A stretch of 13,795 bases of DNA. Source: JAFGQU01 sp964483625. GTDB lineage: Bacteria; Omnitrophota; Gorgyraeia; Duberdicusellales; 4484-171. Position numbers and translations under genes: made by a program. This document shows, piece after piece, positions 6,981 to 13,795 of this stretch; position 1 is the stretch's first letter, and every line of letters begins with the position of its first letter. The notes beneath the pieces are model-generated. The model had not been told where the DNA came from. It saw nothing but the letters and a program-made list of their open reading frames with translations, and searched no databases. The stretch is from positions 1-13,795 of the forward strand of contig CAZABB010000043.1 of the NCBI GenBank assembly GCA_964483625.1. The letters are read 5' to 3'.

Positions 6981-7610
6981 ATGAGGAAGAAAGAAACCTC
7001 GACCAAAGCGGTTAAGTTGATTACATTGGTTTTATGTATTCTGGTTACCTGCGGGTTGGCTGCCGGCGGGGCCTATTATTATACGGAATACAGCAAAGCT
7101 CAGCAGAAGCTTTTGCCGCAGCGTCAGCGCGTGAAAGAATTGAAACAGGATATAAGCGATCTGGATGTTTTTTTGCATCGATATGCTACCGATATTTCCC
7201 GTCTGGAAAAGATCCTTTTTGAGGATAAAGATATTCCTCTTTTTCTGGAAGGTATTTCCAGGGCTTCGTCCCGGTTCAGCACGAATATCACTGAGATAAA
7301 AGCCTTGTCTCCCCAAATAGTGGATATGGAAGGATCCCGTATCCGGCGGAATCGCCGTCGTTCTTCGGCTCGACAAAGAGAACCTGAGAAGCAGGATTCC
7401 TTGACTCTGGGATCTTCCCCTTTTCGTATTAAGATGAAGGGCGTTTTTGGCGATGTTATCCAGGCGCTCCTGTCTTTACAGGAGCACCGCCAGCTTTTGA
7501 GTGTGAGTAACGTGGTTATTAAGGAGAAAGAATATCCCCTTCTCGAGTGTAGTTTTGATTTGGATTTGTACAGCTTAATTAAAAAAGGAGAAAAAGGGGG
7601 CCGGCCATGA
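6981..7610 (+). CDS. pilO: PilO/GspM-like alignment-complex protein
   Basis: This 209-residue bitopic inner-membrane protein has a short basic cytosolic tail, a membrane segment at about 12-33, a coiled coil (38-78) and a ferredoxin-like C-terminal domain (about 145-200). This architecture and its place between PilMN and PilP identify it as PilO/GspM, which pairs with PilN in the periplasm. An Arg-rich insertion (119-134, with IRRNRRR) sits in the linker and is unusual for a periplasmic loop. AAAAGGA (6967-6973) is seven bases before the ATG, and the stop overlaps the PilP start by 4 bp. Primary sequence is poorly conserved in the family, so the assignment rests on architecture and context. 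Confidence 0.78.
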   Translation: MRKKETSTKAVKLITLVLCILVTCGLAAGGAYYYTEYSKAQQKLLPQRQRVKELKQDISDLDVFLHRYATDISRLEKILFEDKDIPLFLEGISRASSRFSTNITEIKALSPQIVDMEGSRIRRNRRRSSARQREPEKQDSLTLGSSPFRIKMKGVFGDVIQALLSLQEHRQLLSVSNVVIKEKEYPLLECSFDLDLYSLIKKGEKGGRP

Positions 7611-8077
7611 TGAGGAGGATGCCGTATTATGTAGTTACGGGAATAATTGTCGCCGGTATGCTGGGGCTGTGTGGATGTGATATGATTATGGAGAAAATCT
7701 CTTTGCGAAAAAAAACGACGGAAAAAAAACCGGTTGTTGACAAGAAAAGTTATATTCAGGATATTTCTCTTGCCGAATCGATCATGCGGGCTCCTGCCAT
7801 TGATATTGCGCTGAAGCGGGATCCTTTTCGTCCTCTCGTGAAAAATATCGAATCTCTTATCGAAACCGAACCGGAGGAAAAGACGACACTTACCCTTACG
7901 GGTATTTACGGAGGGAAAACTCCGATCGTATTAATTAAAGGGACCGAAAAGACCTATGTAGTACAGGAACGAGATTACGTGGAAGGATTTCTGATAAAGA
8001 AAATCATGGAAAATAAAGTACTTTTAGAACGAGCGGGGAAACATATGATTTTAACCATAGGAGGGCAGGAAAAATGA
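7607..8077 (+). CDS. pilP: PilP-like inner-membrane lipoprotein
   Basis: This 156-residue lipoprotein has a hydrophobic signal and a lipobox LCGC, with Cys24 as the lipidated residue. Asp25 follows at +2, the inner-membrane retention signal of enterobacteria, which suits PilP. After a Lys-rich linker it has RDPFRPL (71-77), the hallmark of PilP. A small beta-domain follows (94-152, LTGIYGGKTPIVLI...V.ERDYVEGFLIKKI), like the HR domain of GspC/PilP. PilP bridges PilN/PilO to the secretin N-terminal domains. The start overlaps the PilO stop by 4 bp. A second in-frame ATG at 7619 has AGGAGG directly before it, too close to be preferred. The gene in turn overlaps the secretin start by 4 bp, so translational coupling is likely. 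Confidence 0.82.
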   Translation: MMRRMPYYVVTGIIVAGMLGLCGCDMIMEKISLRKKTTEKKPVVDKKSYIQDISLAESIMRAPAIDIALKRDPFRPLVKNIESLIETEPEEKTTLTLTGIYGGKTPIVLIKGTEKTYVVQERDYVEGFLIKKIMENKVLLERAGKHMILTIGGQEK

Positions 8078-9606
8078 AATATACATACAGATATATTGTG
8101 GCGGCGGCGGCGCTGACGATGATGATCGGTGTCGCGCAGAATTCCTTTTGCCGGTCGTCTCAGGATCTTTTGTATGAAGCCGAAGCGCTATCGAGAAGCA
8201 TTGTTCAGCAACGTAAGATGCAAAGAAGCGGTGTTGAACAGCAGATCGGGAAAGAAATGAAACAGCGGGCCCTTACTTCAGAATCTCTGAAGCCTGAGAT
8301 GCCGTTTTCTGCCTCACGGGATGAATCGCGCATTCCCCGGATTCTTTCTGAAAAACAGATCAGCTCGGCGGCGGATATCGTGTTGCCTAAAGCTCATGCC
8401 GAAGAGATGCCCGAAAGAGAGGTTCGTTCCTCCCCCGGACAGAGAGAAGGACAGGCGGAGTCTTCGGCCCGGACAACGCAAAAGAAAACGGTCGATCTTG
8501 ACTTTACCGATGCTAATATTGAGGATGTGTTGCGGGTTATCGGCGCCGGAGAACAGTTTAACATTGTGGTTGACCCGGTCGTGAAAGGGAAAAAGATCGA
8601 TCTGCATATAAAAGAAGTTACCACTGAGGAAGCGTTGCAGGTGTTATTTCACGCTTACGGGCTTGATTCCACGGTTGTGGGAAATACGCTGTTTATCTCC
8701 CTTGAGGAGCGTATTAAAGAAATGGGACTGGTCAACCGGGTGATCAAACTGAGTAACATTAATGCGCAAGATGCCGAGAAGTTAATCGAAAACATCGCTG
8801 AAGAGATATCCTTCAATAAAGATATTAATGCGCTGATTGTAACCGGTACTCCTTCCCAAATTCAGGAAGTTGAAAGGATCATCGACGAAATTGACCAGCC
8901 GCAGCCGCAGGTGTTGCTTACCGCCAGGGTGGTGGAGGTTGACCGGGATTCGCTGAAAGAGCTGGGGATTGATTGGTCTGATTCGATGACATTGAACTTT
9001 CAGGAAACGAAGCGGCCTGTGGATAATACCGGGACCAGCCAGATCGATACGGCACAGCAGGCATTTCGTTTTTTCCGTCTTTCCCGTGATCCGTTCAAAT
9101 TCAGCGCCATTCTGAAGATGCTGATTACTCAGAATAAGGCACGGATACTTTCCAATCCGCAGGTGACGGCGATGAACGAAAAGGAAGCGAATATCTTTAT
9201 CGGTGACCGGGTTCCCTACACCATTACCACCGTGACCGGAGGAGTTGCCAGTACCGAGGTTCGTTTTGTCGAAGCGGGGATTCGTCTGAAAATCACACCT
9301 TCGATCATTAAAGAGGATTTCGTTGTGGTAACCGTGGAGCCGGAAGTGAGTTTTATTTTCGCTTGGCGGGGGCCGGATGACCAGTATCCCTGGGTAAGAA
9401 CCCGTGAAGCCAAGGCGAGTGTTCGTGTTCGAAACGGACAGCCGTTTGTACTGGGCGGGTTGATCAGTGAAGAAGACAAAAAAAATATCTATAGTCTTCC
9501 CTTTATTTCAAAATTACCGGTACTGGGGAATTTATTTAAATACGAAAAAAATACAACCGATAACAAAGAACTTATCATTGCGGTGACTCCCGAAATTATA
9601 TACTGA
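8074..9606 (+). CDS. pilQ: Outer-membrane secretin (PilQ/GspD)
   Basis: This 510-residue protein has a signal peptide (about 1-22), a poorly conserved Gln/Glu/Arg-rich linker (27-137), an N0/STN domain (138-210), one N1 domain (about 220-275) and the secretin core (about 340-510). Recognisable core features are ILSNPQVTAMN (358-368), VPYTITTVTGG (380-390) and the C-terminal LPFISKLPVLGNLFK (475-489). It forms the gated outer-membrane channel for the fibre. With no AMIN domain, and only N0 and N1, it is shorter than typical PilQ. No lipobox is seen, so a separate pilotin may be needed. The start overlaps the PilP stop by 4 bp and has GGAGG a short distance upstream. PilQ-like context (PilM/N/O/P) supports the symbol. 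Confidence 0.92.
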   Translation: MKYTYRYIVAAAALTMMIGVAQNSFCRSSQDLLYEAEALSRSIVQQRKMQRSGVEQQIGKEMKQRALTSESLKPEMPFSASRDESRIPRILSEKQISSAADIVLPKAHAEEMPEREVRSSPGQREGQAESSARTTQKKTVDLDFTDANIEDVLRVIGAGEQFNIVVDPVVKGKKIDLHIKEVTTEEALQVLFHAYGLDSTVVGNTLFISLEERIKEMGLVNRVIKLSNINAQDAEKLIENIAEEISFNKDINALIVTGTPSQIQEVERIIDEIDQPQPQVLLTARVVEVDRDSLKELGIDWSDSMTLNFQETKRPVDNTGTSQIDTAQQAFRFFRLSRDPFKFSAILKMLITQNKARILSNPQVTAMNEKEANIFIGDRVPYTITTVTGGVASTEVRFVEAGIRLKITPSIIKEDFVVVTVEPEVSFIFAWRGPDDQYPWVRTREAKASVRVRNGQPFVLGGLISEEDKKNIYSLPFISKLPVLGNLFKYEKNTTDNKELIIAVTPEIIY

Positions 9607-9625
9607 TGATAAGGTGGGGCCGACA

Positions 9626-11686
9626 GTGAAAAAATCATTTACTCTTGTCGAAATACTTATCAGCACGCTCATCATTGCTATTGTATCGCTGGCGGCCTAC
9701 ATTTCTCTCACTACGCTTTCCCGGGTCGAAGAGCGTTCCGGGGATACAATAACCGCACATAATCTGACGCTTTCGGCATACGAGGAGATAAAGGCGCGGT
9801 CCTATCGCGATGAGGATTTCTTTAACAATCTCACGTCGATATATCCCTCCGACTCGGACGTCTGGGAGTCTTTTGATATCAAAGGCTATCCCGACGATTT
9901 CTTTGAACGTCTTATTGCCGTCGAGGATGATGCGAGTTCGGAATTCGAACATATTCGGGTAAGCGTGCGCTGGCGGGAAGAAGGAGACTGGCGGCGTATA
10001 GATAAAGCCTTCTCTCTGGCCCGGCCGCCCGATCCGTTGCCGGGAAATATCGAAGGTACGGTGAGCGAAGGCCTGGCTGATCCGATTCAGGGAGTATTAA
10101 TTGAAATTCAGGAGGCCGAAAGTGGTCTGATGATTTCTGTCCATACGGATAACCGGGGATACTTCACATTCGAAAATGAGGACGGAAATTATCAACTTTC
10201 CGCCGGTACCTATTCTCTGTCGGCGACACACGAAAGGTACGAACCCGTTGTCCTGATGGAGGTTGTGGTCAATCCTGATGAGTCCACTGAGGTGGATATT
10301 CAGATGCAACCGTTGCCGGAAGAACTCAAGGGAACGATTACCGGCAGGTTCATCGATCCCGATGGTTCGCCGGTGAGAGATCTTCAGGTGCGGCTTTATA
10401 GCGGCGGGAGTTACCAGCGGGGTACATCTACCGGGAATGACGGTACGTTTCGGTTTAGGGAGGTTCCCGTTGAAGATGGGGACGGAAATTCCCTTTCTTA
10501 TACGGTTGCTACCAACGACGCCTATCGTGTCGGATACTGCGGCAGAATTCCCCATCAGGGGTGGGGAAAACAATGGCATTACATGGGGTGGTCTTCTTCT
10601 TTGGACCGGGGTGGCGGAACGATTCTTGCCGGCAATCCCTGGTGGGGAAGTACGGCGACGGATCGTATCGAAGTTATTCCTGATCCCGGAATTACCGATA
10701 TGGGATCGATCGTCATATATCCGGTTCCTACCGCGACCATGTCGGGAACCGTACGGTATCAGGGAGCGGGAGTGGATCGGGCGAGGGTATCAAGGTGGTG
10801 GCATGACTGGGTATGGCTGGGAAGTGTGCGAACCAATAATACCGGTCAATATACTATGGCCGTACCGGCTGCTCAGGAGTTGTTTCCCGACGATAATAGA
10901 TACAGGCTGCGTGTACGTGGTTCAATGGGAGGAAGTCCCCCGGATGGGTGCGGATATACTCCTGAATATCGCCGGGCTCCGTCTCTGTATGTCGGGACTT
11001 CCGTTGCCAATTTCGATTTTGATTTAGGAACACGGTTTTGTGGGAATGTTGACGGACATATCCGTGATGATATTACATTAGGCGGATTGTCCGCGGCAAC
11101 GGTGACCGTACGGGGACGTTCGGGATCCAGTAATGCGCTCGGTAATTATTGTGTGCCGGAAGGCGGCTGCGGGGCTCCTCCCCGGTATACCGTCGCTACC
11201 GGGCGACATGCTCTTGAGGCTGAACGTAACGGTTACTACGCGTATACAACGGAAGGAAACCGCTGGTACGCGCGAATAGGAGGGGGGCGTCCGGTTCATG
11301 TTGAAGCCAACGAGACAACGGAGTACAATTTTCGCATGTTTCCGCGTGGATACGGCGGTGTTGAAGGAGCCGTATTAGACAGTATTACCGGAAATCCTAT
11401 TGAAGACGTGGAGGTTGTATTCCGCTTATATGACGGAGGCCGGCACCGTGTCTCTACCGAAAGCGACGGAGAGTTTTCGATTGACCCGGTTCTGGAAAGC
11501 TGGCCGCCGCCTCCCGACATATTGAACAATCATGATGGCTATTATAATACAGGCGAGCGTCTTCATCGTTTCAGTATTGACGGAGGAGACGAATATGAAC
11601 CGTACAGCAGGGGAGGGATTGAGGTAATTCGGAATCAGACCACGGATGTGGGGAATATTTTCCTGATCCGCAAGGGACAGATGTAA
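9626..11686 (+). CDS. Giant prepilin-like protein with five Ig-like domains
   Basis: The start is the GTG at 9626, eight bases after AAGGTGG (9611-9617); a GTG at 9614 has no ribosome site. The 686-residue product has leader MKKS then FTLVEILISTLI, a type IV pilin N-terminus with Glu9 at +5 but Ser, not Gly, at -1. A short pilin-like head (about 30-135) is followed by five repeats of the carboxypeptidase-regulatory/Cna-B-like beta-sandwich. They lie at about 141-230, 235-366, 372-467, 471-572 and 576-680, recognised by recurring G.I.G.V...G.P, DG.F.F and TT...F.L patterns. A Trp-rich stretch (313-397) and five cysteines (305, 442, 472, 509, 515) are present. By order it occupies the PilV/GspI slot. 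Most likely it is a minor pilin carrying a tip adhesin or binding module; the target is unknown. Confidence 0.82.
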   Translation: MKKSFTLVEILISTLIIAIVSLAAYISLTTLSRVEERSGDTITAHNLTLSAYEEIKARSYRDEDFFNNLTSIYPSDSDVWESFDIKGYPDDFFERLIAVEDDASSEFEHIRVSVRWREEGDWRRIDKAFSLARPPDPLPGNIEGTVSEGLADPIQGVLIEIQEAESGLMISVHTDNRGYFTFENEDGNYQLSAGTYSLSATHERYEPVVLMEVVVNPDESTEVDIQMQPLPEELKGTITGRFIDPDGSPVRDLQVRLYSGGSYQRGTSTGNDGTFRFREVPVEDGDGNSLSYTVATNDAYRVGYCGRIPHQGWGKQWHYMGWSSSLDRGGGTILAGNPWWGSTATDRIEVIPDPGITDMGSIVIYPVPTATMSGTVRYQGAGVDRARVSRWWHDWVWLGSVRTNNTGQYTMAVPAAQELFPDDNRYRLRVRGSMGGSPPDGCGYTPEYRRAPSLYVGTSVANFDFDLGTRFCGNVDGHIRDDITLGGLSAATVTVRGRSGSSNALGNYCVPEGGCGAPPRYTVATGRHALEAERNGYYAYTTEGNRWYARIGGGRPVHVEANETTEYNFRMFPRGYGGVEGAVLDSITGNPIEDVEVVFRLYDGGRHRVSTESDGEFSIDPVLESWPPPPDILNNHDGYYNTGERLHRFSIDGGDEYEPYSRGGIEVIRNQTTDVGNIFLIRKGQM

Positions 11687-11716
11687 TCTATTCGAAAAAT
11701 AATCCTATCGCTCACG

Positions 11717-12211
11717 ATGACACGCCGGAAGAAAAAGATTAAAAAAGCCTTTACCCTTGCCGAAATTGTCGTTGTCCTGGGGCTGATCGGCGTCGCCACG
11801 TTGATTTTTTACACGGTATTTTTGGGAAACTGGATCTATTATGATGTAGAATTAACCCGATTGAAACTGCAGGAAGACGCGGAACGGATTTTGAGTGTGC
11901 TGGAAGAGGATGTAATGGAATCGATGCGGGTCGACGTCATTGATCCTTTTCAGGTGCGATTATCGTATCCGGATGTGTTTGTCCCGCCGCGTGACGATAT
12001 CGTGTATTCTATCGACGAAGAAGGCCGGCTCATTAGGGATAATAATGTTAATCCGGTCGTATTAAGCGGGAATATTTCCCGGGAAGATTCGCAGTTTCAG
12101 CTGGGTAACTGGGGGCAGTTGGTATGTGAATTGACCCTGGGAGAAGAATCTCTGCATGACATGATAAATTTTTCGATTACAAAGAATATCTATCCCCGTA
12201 ACATTCAATGA
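11717..12211 (+). CDS. Minor prepilin-like protein, PilW/GspJ-like
   Basis: This 164-residue protein has a basic leader (MTRRKKKIKKA) and the pilin helix FTLAEIVVVLGLIGVATLIFY. Glu16 is at +5 and Ala11 at -1 instead of Gly. The remainder looks like a small beta-rich head with a helix containing LKLQEDAERILSVLEEDV, as in GspJ/PilW. No clear ribosome site precedes the ATG, although it starts only 30 bases after the large prepilin stop, so reinitiation is possible. The stop overlaps the next start by 4 bp (ATGA). Position between the GspI-like and GspK-like genes matches the GspI-J-K order, in which these three form the initiating tip complex. Family assignment beyond 'type IV prepilin' is inference. 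Confidence 0.75.
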   Translation: MTRRKKKIKKAFTLAEIVVVLGLIGVATLIFYTVFLGNWIYYDVELTRLKLQEDAERILSVLEEDVMESMRVDVIDPFQVRLSYPDVFVPPRDDIVYSIDEEGRLIRDNNVNPVVLSGNISREDSQFQLGNWGQLVCELTLGEESLHDMINFSITKNIYPRNIQ

Positions 12212-13449
12212 AGCACGGTTTTATTCTGCTGGCGGCGGTTTTAACGACTCTTTTTTTGGGAATCTTTATGGGTATCGCCGGGATAAGAATGTTGAGTCAG
12301 ATGCGGTTGACTACCTCGCGCGAAATTTCCCAGGATGCTCTCTATGCGGCGGAGGTGGGAGTGGAAAGAGCGATTTTTGAACTGAGGAATAATATCGATT
12401 GGATAGGCGAAATTGAAGTGGGAAATCCAATCCCGGGATCTGAAAATGTTGAAGTCCGGTTTACACCGGACGATCCCCGGACAGCTGTGGGGGAATATAC
12501 GATACGTCTTGGCGGGGAGCCTTATCCCGACGGAACATGGATGATAATACCCTTGCGCGTGGAGGGAAGGAGTGTCCATCCTTCAGAAGAAGCCGTACGT
12601 ATTCTTGATGTAGAAATTCGGGCCCAGTCTCCCACCGCTTTTTTTGTCTTTACGTTGGGAGATATCCATGTGGGGAGTGGCGCAAATATCGGTTCGAATG
12701 TGCTAGGGAGAGATGTGTATTTTGAGATTTCCGAGGCCCTGCCCGACGGGATGAGAGAGATCGATGTGGACGGAGACGTGACCTATTTACGTAATATAGC
12801 CGGAGATGACCATGAGGATGTATCCATCAGCGGGGAAGTATCACAGGGTGATCCGGTTACCTTTGTCGGTGTGGACATCTCCCGGTACCAGAACATTGCC
12901 CGGGGCGGCGGGGCGTATATTGACGGAGATTTTCGTTATCAGGGTAATATTGACCGGGAAGAACTTGATGCGCCCAATGGCGTTGTGTTTGTCCACGGAG
13001 ACGTTGAAATCGAAGGCGATGTGATCGAGCCCATGTTAATCGTTGCTTCCGGGGATATTCATATTATAGGAGACGTAGAATATCGGAACGATGATTCCAA
13101 TATACAGCTTGGATTATTCTCCGGCCGGGATATTATTATCGACGCAGATGCTACCGGTGAAGACGCGGACGGAGATCTTACCCTGGAGGGGCTTTTGGTT
13201 GCCGACGGAGGAGTATTACGTGCCGAAGGTGATAAAGGCAGTCAGGCGGAACTTAATTTTCATGGCGCGATATCGGTACGAGGTTCTGATGATGTCCGTA
13301 CGGTCATTGATCTCAATGTATTCCGTGAGCGTAACTATTTATACGATCACCAGTTATTTCTTGATCCTCAAATCCCTTTCATGTCCTACATTGCCAATCT
13401 GCGTAAGTGGGAGCTCCTGGGGGATCCCGACATCTCTGCCGTCGATTAA
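12208..13449 (+). CDS. PilX/GspK-like minor pilin with beta-helix region
   Basis: This 413-residue protein has MKHG then FILLAAVLTTLFLGIFMGIAG: Gly at -1, Phe at +1, but Ala rather than Glu at +5. GspK, which caps the pseudopilus, also lacks the +5 glutamate. ALYAAEVGVERAIFELRN (44-61) is the helix signature of PilX/GspK proteins. Residues about 150-360 contain recurring GD(I/V)(H/E/T)-type strands (GDIHV, GDVTYL, GDFRYQG, GDVEIEGDV, GDIHIIGDV, GDLTLEG), suggesting a bactofilin-like right-handed beta-helix. The region is strongly acidic, with ADATGEDADGDLT resembling a calcium loop. There are no cysteines. It is translationally coupled to the preceding gene by a 4-bp overlap. It likely sits at the fibre tip; secreted substrates or receptors cannot be predicted. 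Confidence 0.75.
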   Translation: MKHGFILLAAVLTTLFLGIFMGIAGIRMLSQMRLTTSREISQDALYAAEVGVERAIFELRNNIDWIGEIEVGNPIPGSENVEVRFTPDDPRTAVGEYTIRLGGEPYPDGTWMIIPLRVEGRSVHPSEEAVRILDVEIRAQSPTAFFVFTLGDIHVGSGANIGSNVLGRDVYFEISEALPDGMREIDVDGDVTYLRNIAGDDHEDVSISGEVSQGDPVTFVGVDISRYQNIARGGGAYIDGDFRYQGNIDREELDAPNGVVFVHGDVEIEGDVIEPMLIVASGDIHIIGDVEYRNDDSNIQLGLFSGRDIIIDADATGEDADGDLTLEGLLVADGGVLRAEGDKGSQAELNFHGAISVRGSDDVRTVIDLNVFRERNYLYDHQLFLDPQIPFMSYIANLRKWELLGDPDISAVD

Positions 13450-13452
13450 TGT

Positions 13453-13489
13453 AAGCCGGTATCTCTTCTTCCGACAGAGATTCGGCTTT
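13453..13489 (+). terminator. Terminator at the end of the pilus array
   Basis: AAGCCG plus ATCTCT (13453-13466, with a GT between) pairs with AGAGAT plus CGGCTT (13476-13488, with a T between), giving a 12-bp stem with a bulge and a nine-base loop. It lies three bases after the last gene. The following T-run is short (TTTC), so termination may be partial, but stem and position are convincing. Confidence 0.7.
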
Positions 13490-13538
13490 CATCATCCATC
13501 CTTTTCGTTCCCGGCATAGAGAAGAAGTCAAAAAGTTC

Positions 13539-13567
13539 TTGCCTGATAAGGGGACAGTTGCTATAAT
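13539..13567 (+). promoter_or_regulatory. Promoter upstream of the tRNA
   Basis: TTGCCT (13539-13544) and a perfect TATAAT (13562-13567) are separated by exactly 17 bp. The start would be near 13574, about 105 bases before the tRNA. Nothing else follows in this stretch, so it is likely the tRNA promoter. Confidence 0.72.
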
Positions 13568-13589
13568 CTTTACTACTTTTGGCTTGTCT

Positions 13590-13655
13590 GCGGGTAGCGT
13601 TTAGAAGAAGAGAACGATTGTGATTGAGAATATCTAATTGCTGATCGCTACCCGC
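13590..13655. repeat. 10-bp perfect inverted repeat in the tRNA leader
   Basis: GCGGGTAGCG (13590-13599) is perfectly complementary to CGCTACCCGC (13646-13655), with a 46-base loop. An alternative overlapping pairing, AGCGTTTAG (13596-13604) with CTTAACGCT (13655-13663), matches at 8 of 9 positions and excludes the first. Both would form in the transcript between the promoter and the tRNA. Function is unknown; it may guide processing, or be a relic of a repeat element. Confidence 0.55.
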
Positions 13656-13678
13656 TTAACGCTGTATGTATGCCGCAT

Positions 13679-13752
13679 GGGCCCGTAGCTCAGTCGGTTA
13701 GAGCAGTTGACTCATAATCAATTGGTCCGGGGTTCGAGTCCCTGCGGGCCCA
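13679..13752 (+). tRNA. tRNA with CAU anticodon (Ile2 or elongator Met)
   Basis: A complete 74-base cloverleaf is visible. The acceptor GGGCCCG pairs with CGGGCCC and the D stem is GCTC/GAGC. The anticodon stem GTTGA/TCAAT has a G-T end pair around loop CTCATAA (anticodon CAT at 13713-13715). The T stem is CGGGG/CCCTG and the discriminator is A. CCA is not encoded. Initiator features (unpaired first base, three G-C pairs below the anticodon loop) are absent. C4-G69 and C5-G68 are the pairs that tRNA-Ile lysidine synthetase favours in E. coli tRNA-Ile2, and E. coli elongator Met has U-A and A-U there. Ile2 is therefore a real alternative to Met; the sequence alone does not settle it. Confidence 0.93.
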
Positions 13753-13795
13753 TCGTTTGTGGTAGCATGGAAGTCTTTGAAAAGGGAAGGTGGAC

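Noticed and set aside
10437..11027. Open frame of 196 codons in another plus-strand frame within the large prepilin gene.
   Set aside because: The product has no recognisable domain, while the overlapping frame gives continuous Ig-like repeats; it is a shadow frame.
1..13795. CRISPR arrays, insertion sequences, phage genes or toxin-antitoxin pairs.
   Set aside because: No regular repeat-spacer array, transposase-like or phage-like frame was seen on either strand.

Overview
The window is a chromosomal segment from a Gram-negative (diderm) bacterium. The secretin, the heptose-type nucleotide-sugar epimerase and the inner-membrane-type lipoprotein all imply two membranes. Moderate base composition, a tRNA without encoded CCA, and the order HTH regulator, PilZ, PilB, PilC, pilin, PilM/N/O/P/Q followed by minor pilins resemble little-studied environmental lineages such as Omnitrophota. 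That taxonomic guess is inference with low to moderate confidence.

Left edge (1-1221): the 3' end of a CysE-like serine acetyltransferase, then a complete HldD-type NAD-dependent epimerase that ends at a stem-loop terminator (1188-1221). The next gap (1222-1426) holds a 14-bp direct repeat (1283-1296 and 1312-1325) and a promoter region with a dyad.

Core (1427-13449): one co-directional, tightly packed array encoding a type IV pilus/type II secretion-like machine. It begins with a 62-residue MerR-type HTH protein and a PilZ protein. These are followed by the PilB/GspE ATPase (two MshEN-like repeats), the PilC/GspF platform protein and a small Asp-rich major pilin that appears to have its own promoter. 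Next come a natural PilM-PilN fusion (GspL-like, with degenerate nucleotide-binding motifs), PilO, the lipoprotein PilP and a short PilQ/GspD secretin. Three unusual minor pilin-like genes follow: a 686-residue prepilin carrying five tandem Ig-like (carboxypeptidase-regulatory-like) domains, a PilW/GspJ-like prepilin, and a PilX/GspK-like protein with an acidic, beta-helix-like repeat region. Several adjoining genes overlap by 4 bp, and a strong stem-loop (13453-13489) closes the array. No prepilin peptidase or retraction ATPase (PilT) lies in the window.

Right edge (13490-13795): a well-formed promoter (TTGCCT-17 bp-TATAAT), a leader with a perfect 10-bp inverted repeat, and a CAU-anticodon tRNA whose acceptor stem is compatible with tRNA-Ile2.

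Taken together, the ATPase and platform protein would assemble the pilin. PilMN/O/P would link the inner membrane to the secretin pore. The three large or atypical minor pilins would form an initiating tip complex that exposes an Ig-domain adhesin-like module. c-di-GMP is the likely control signal (PilZ plus MshEN). The most novel element is the modular tip: the giant Ig-domain prepilin combined with the beta-helix PilX/GspK-like partner.
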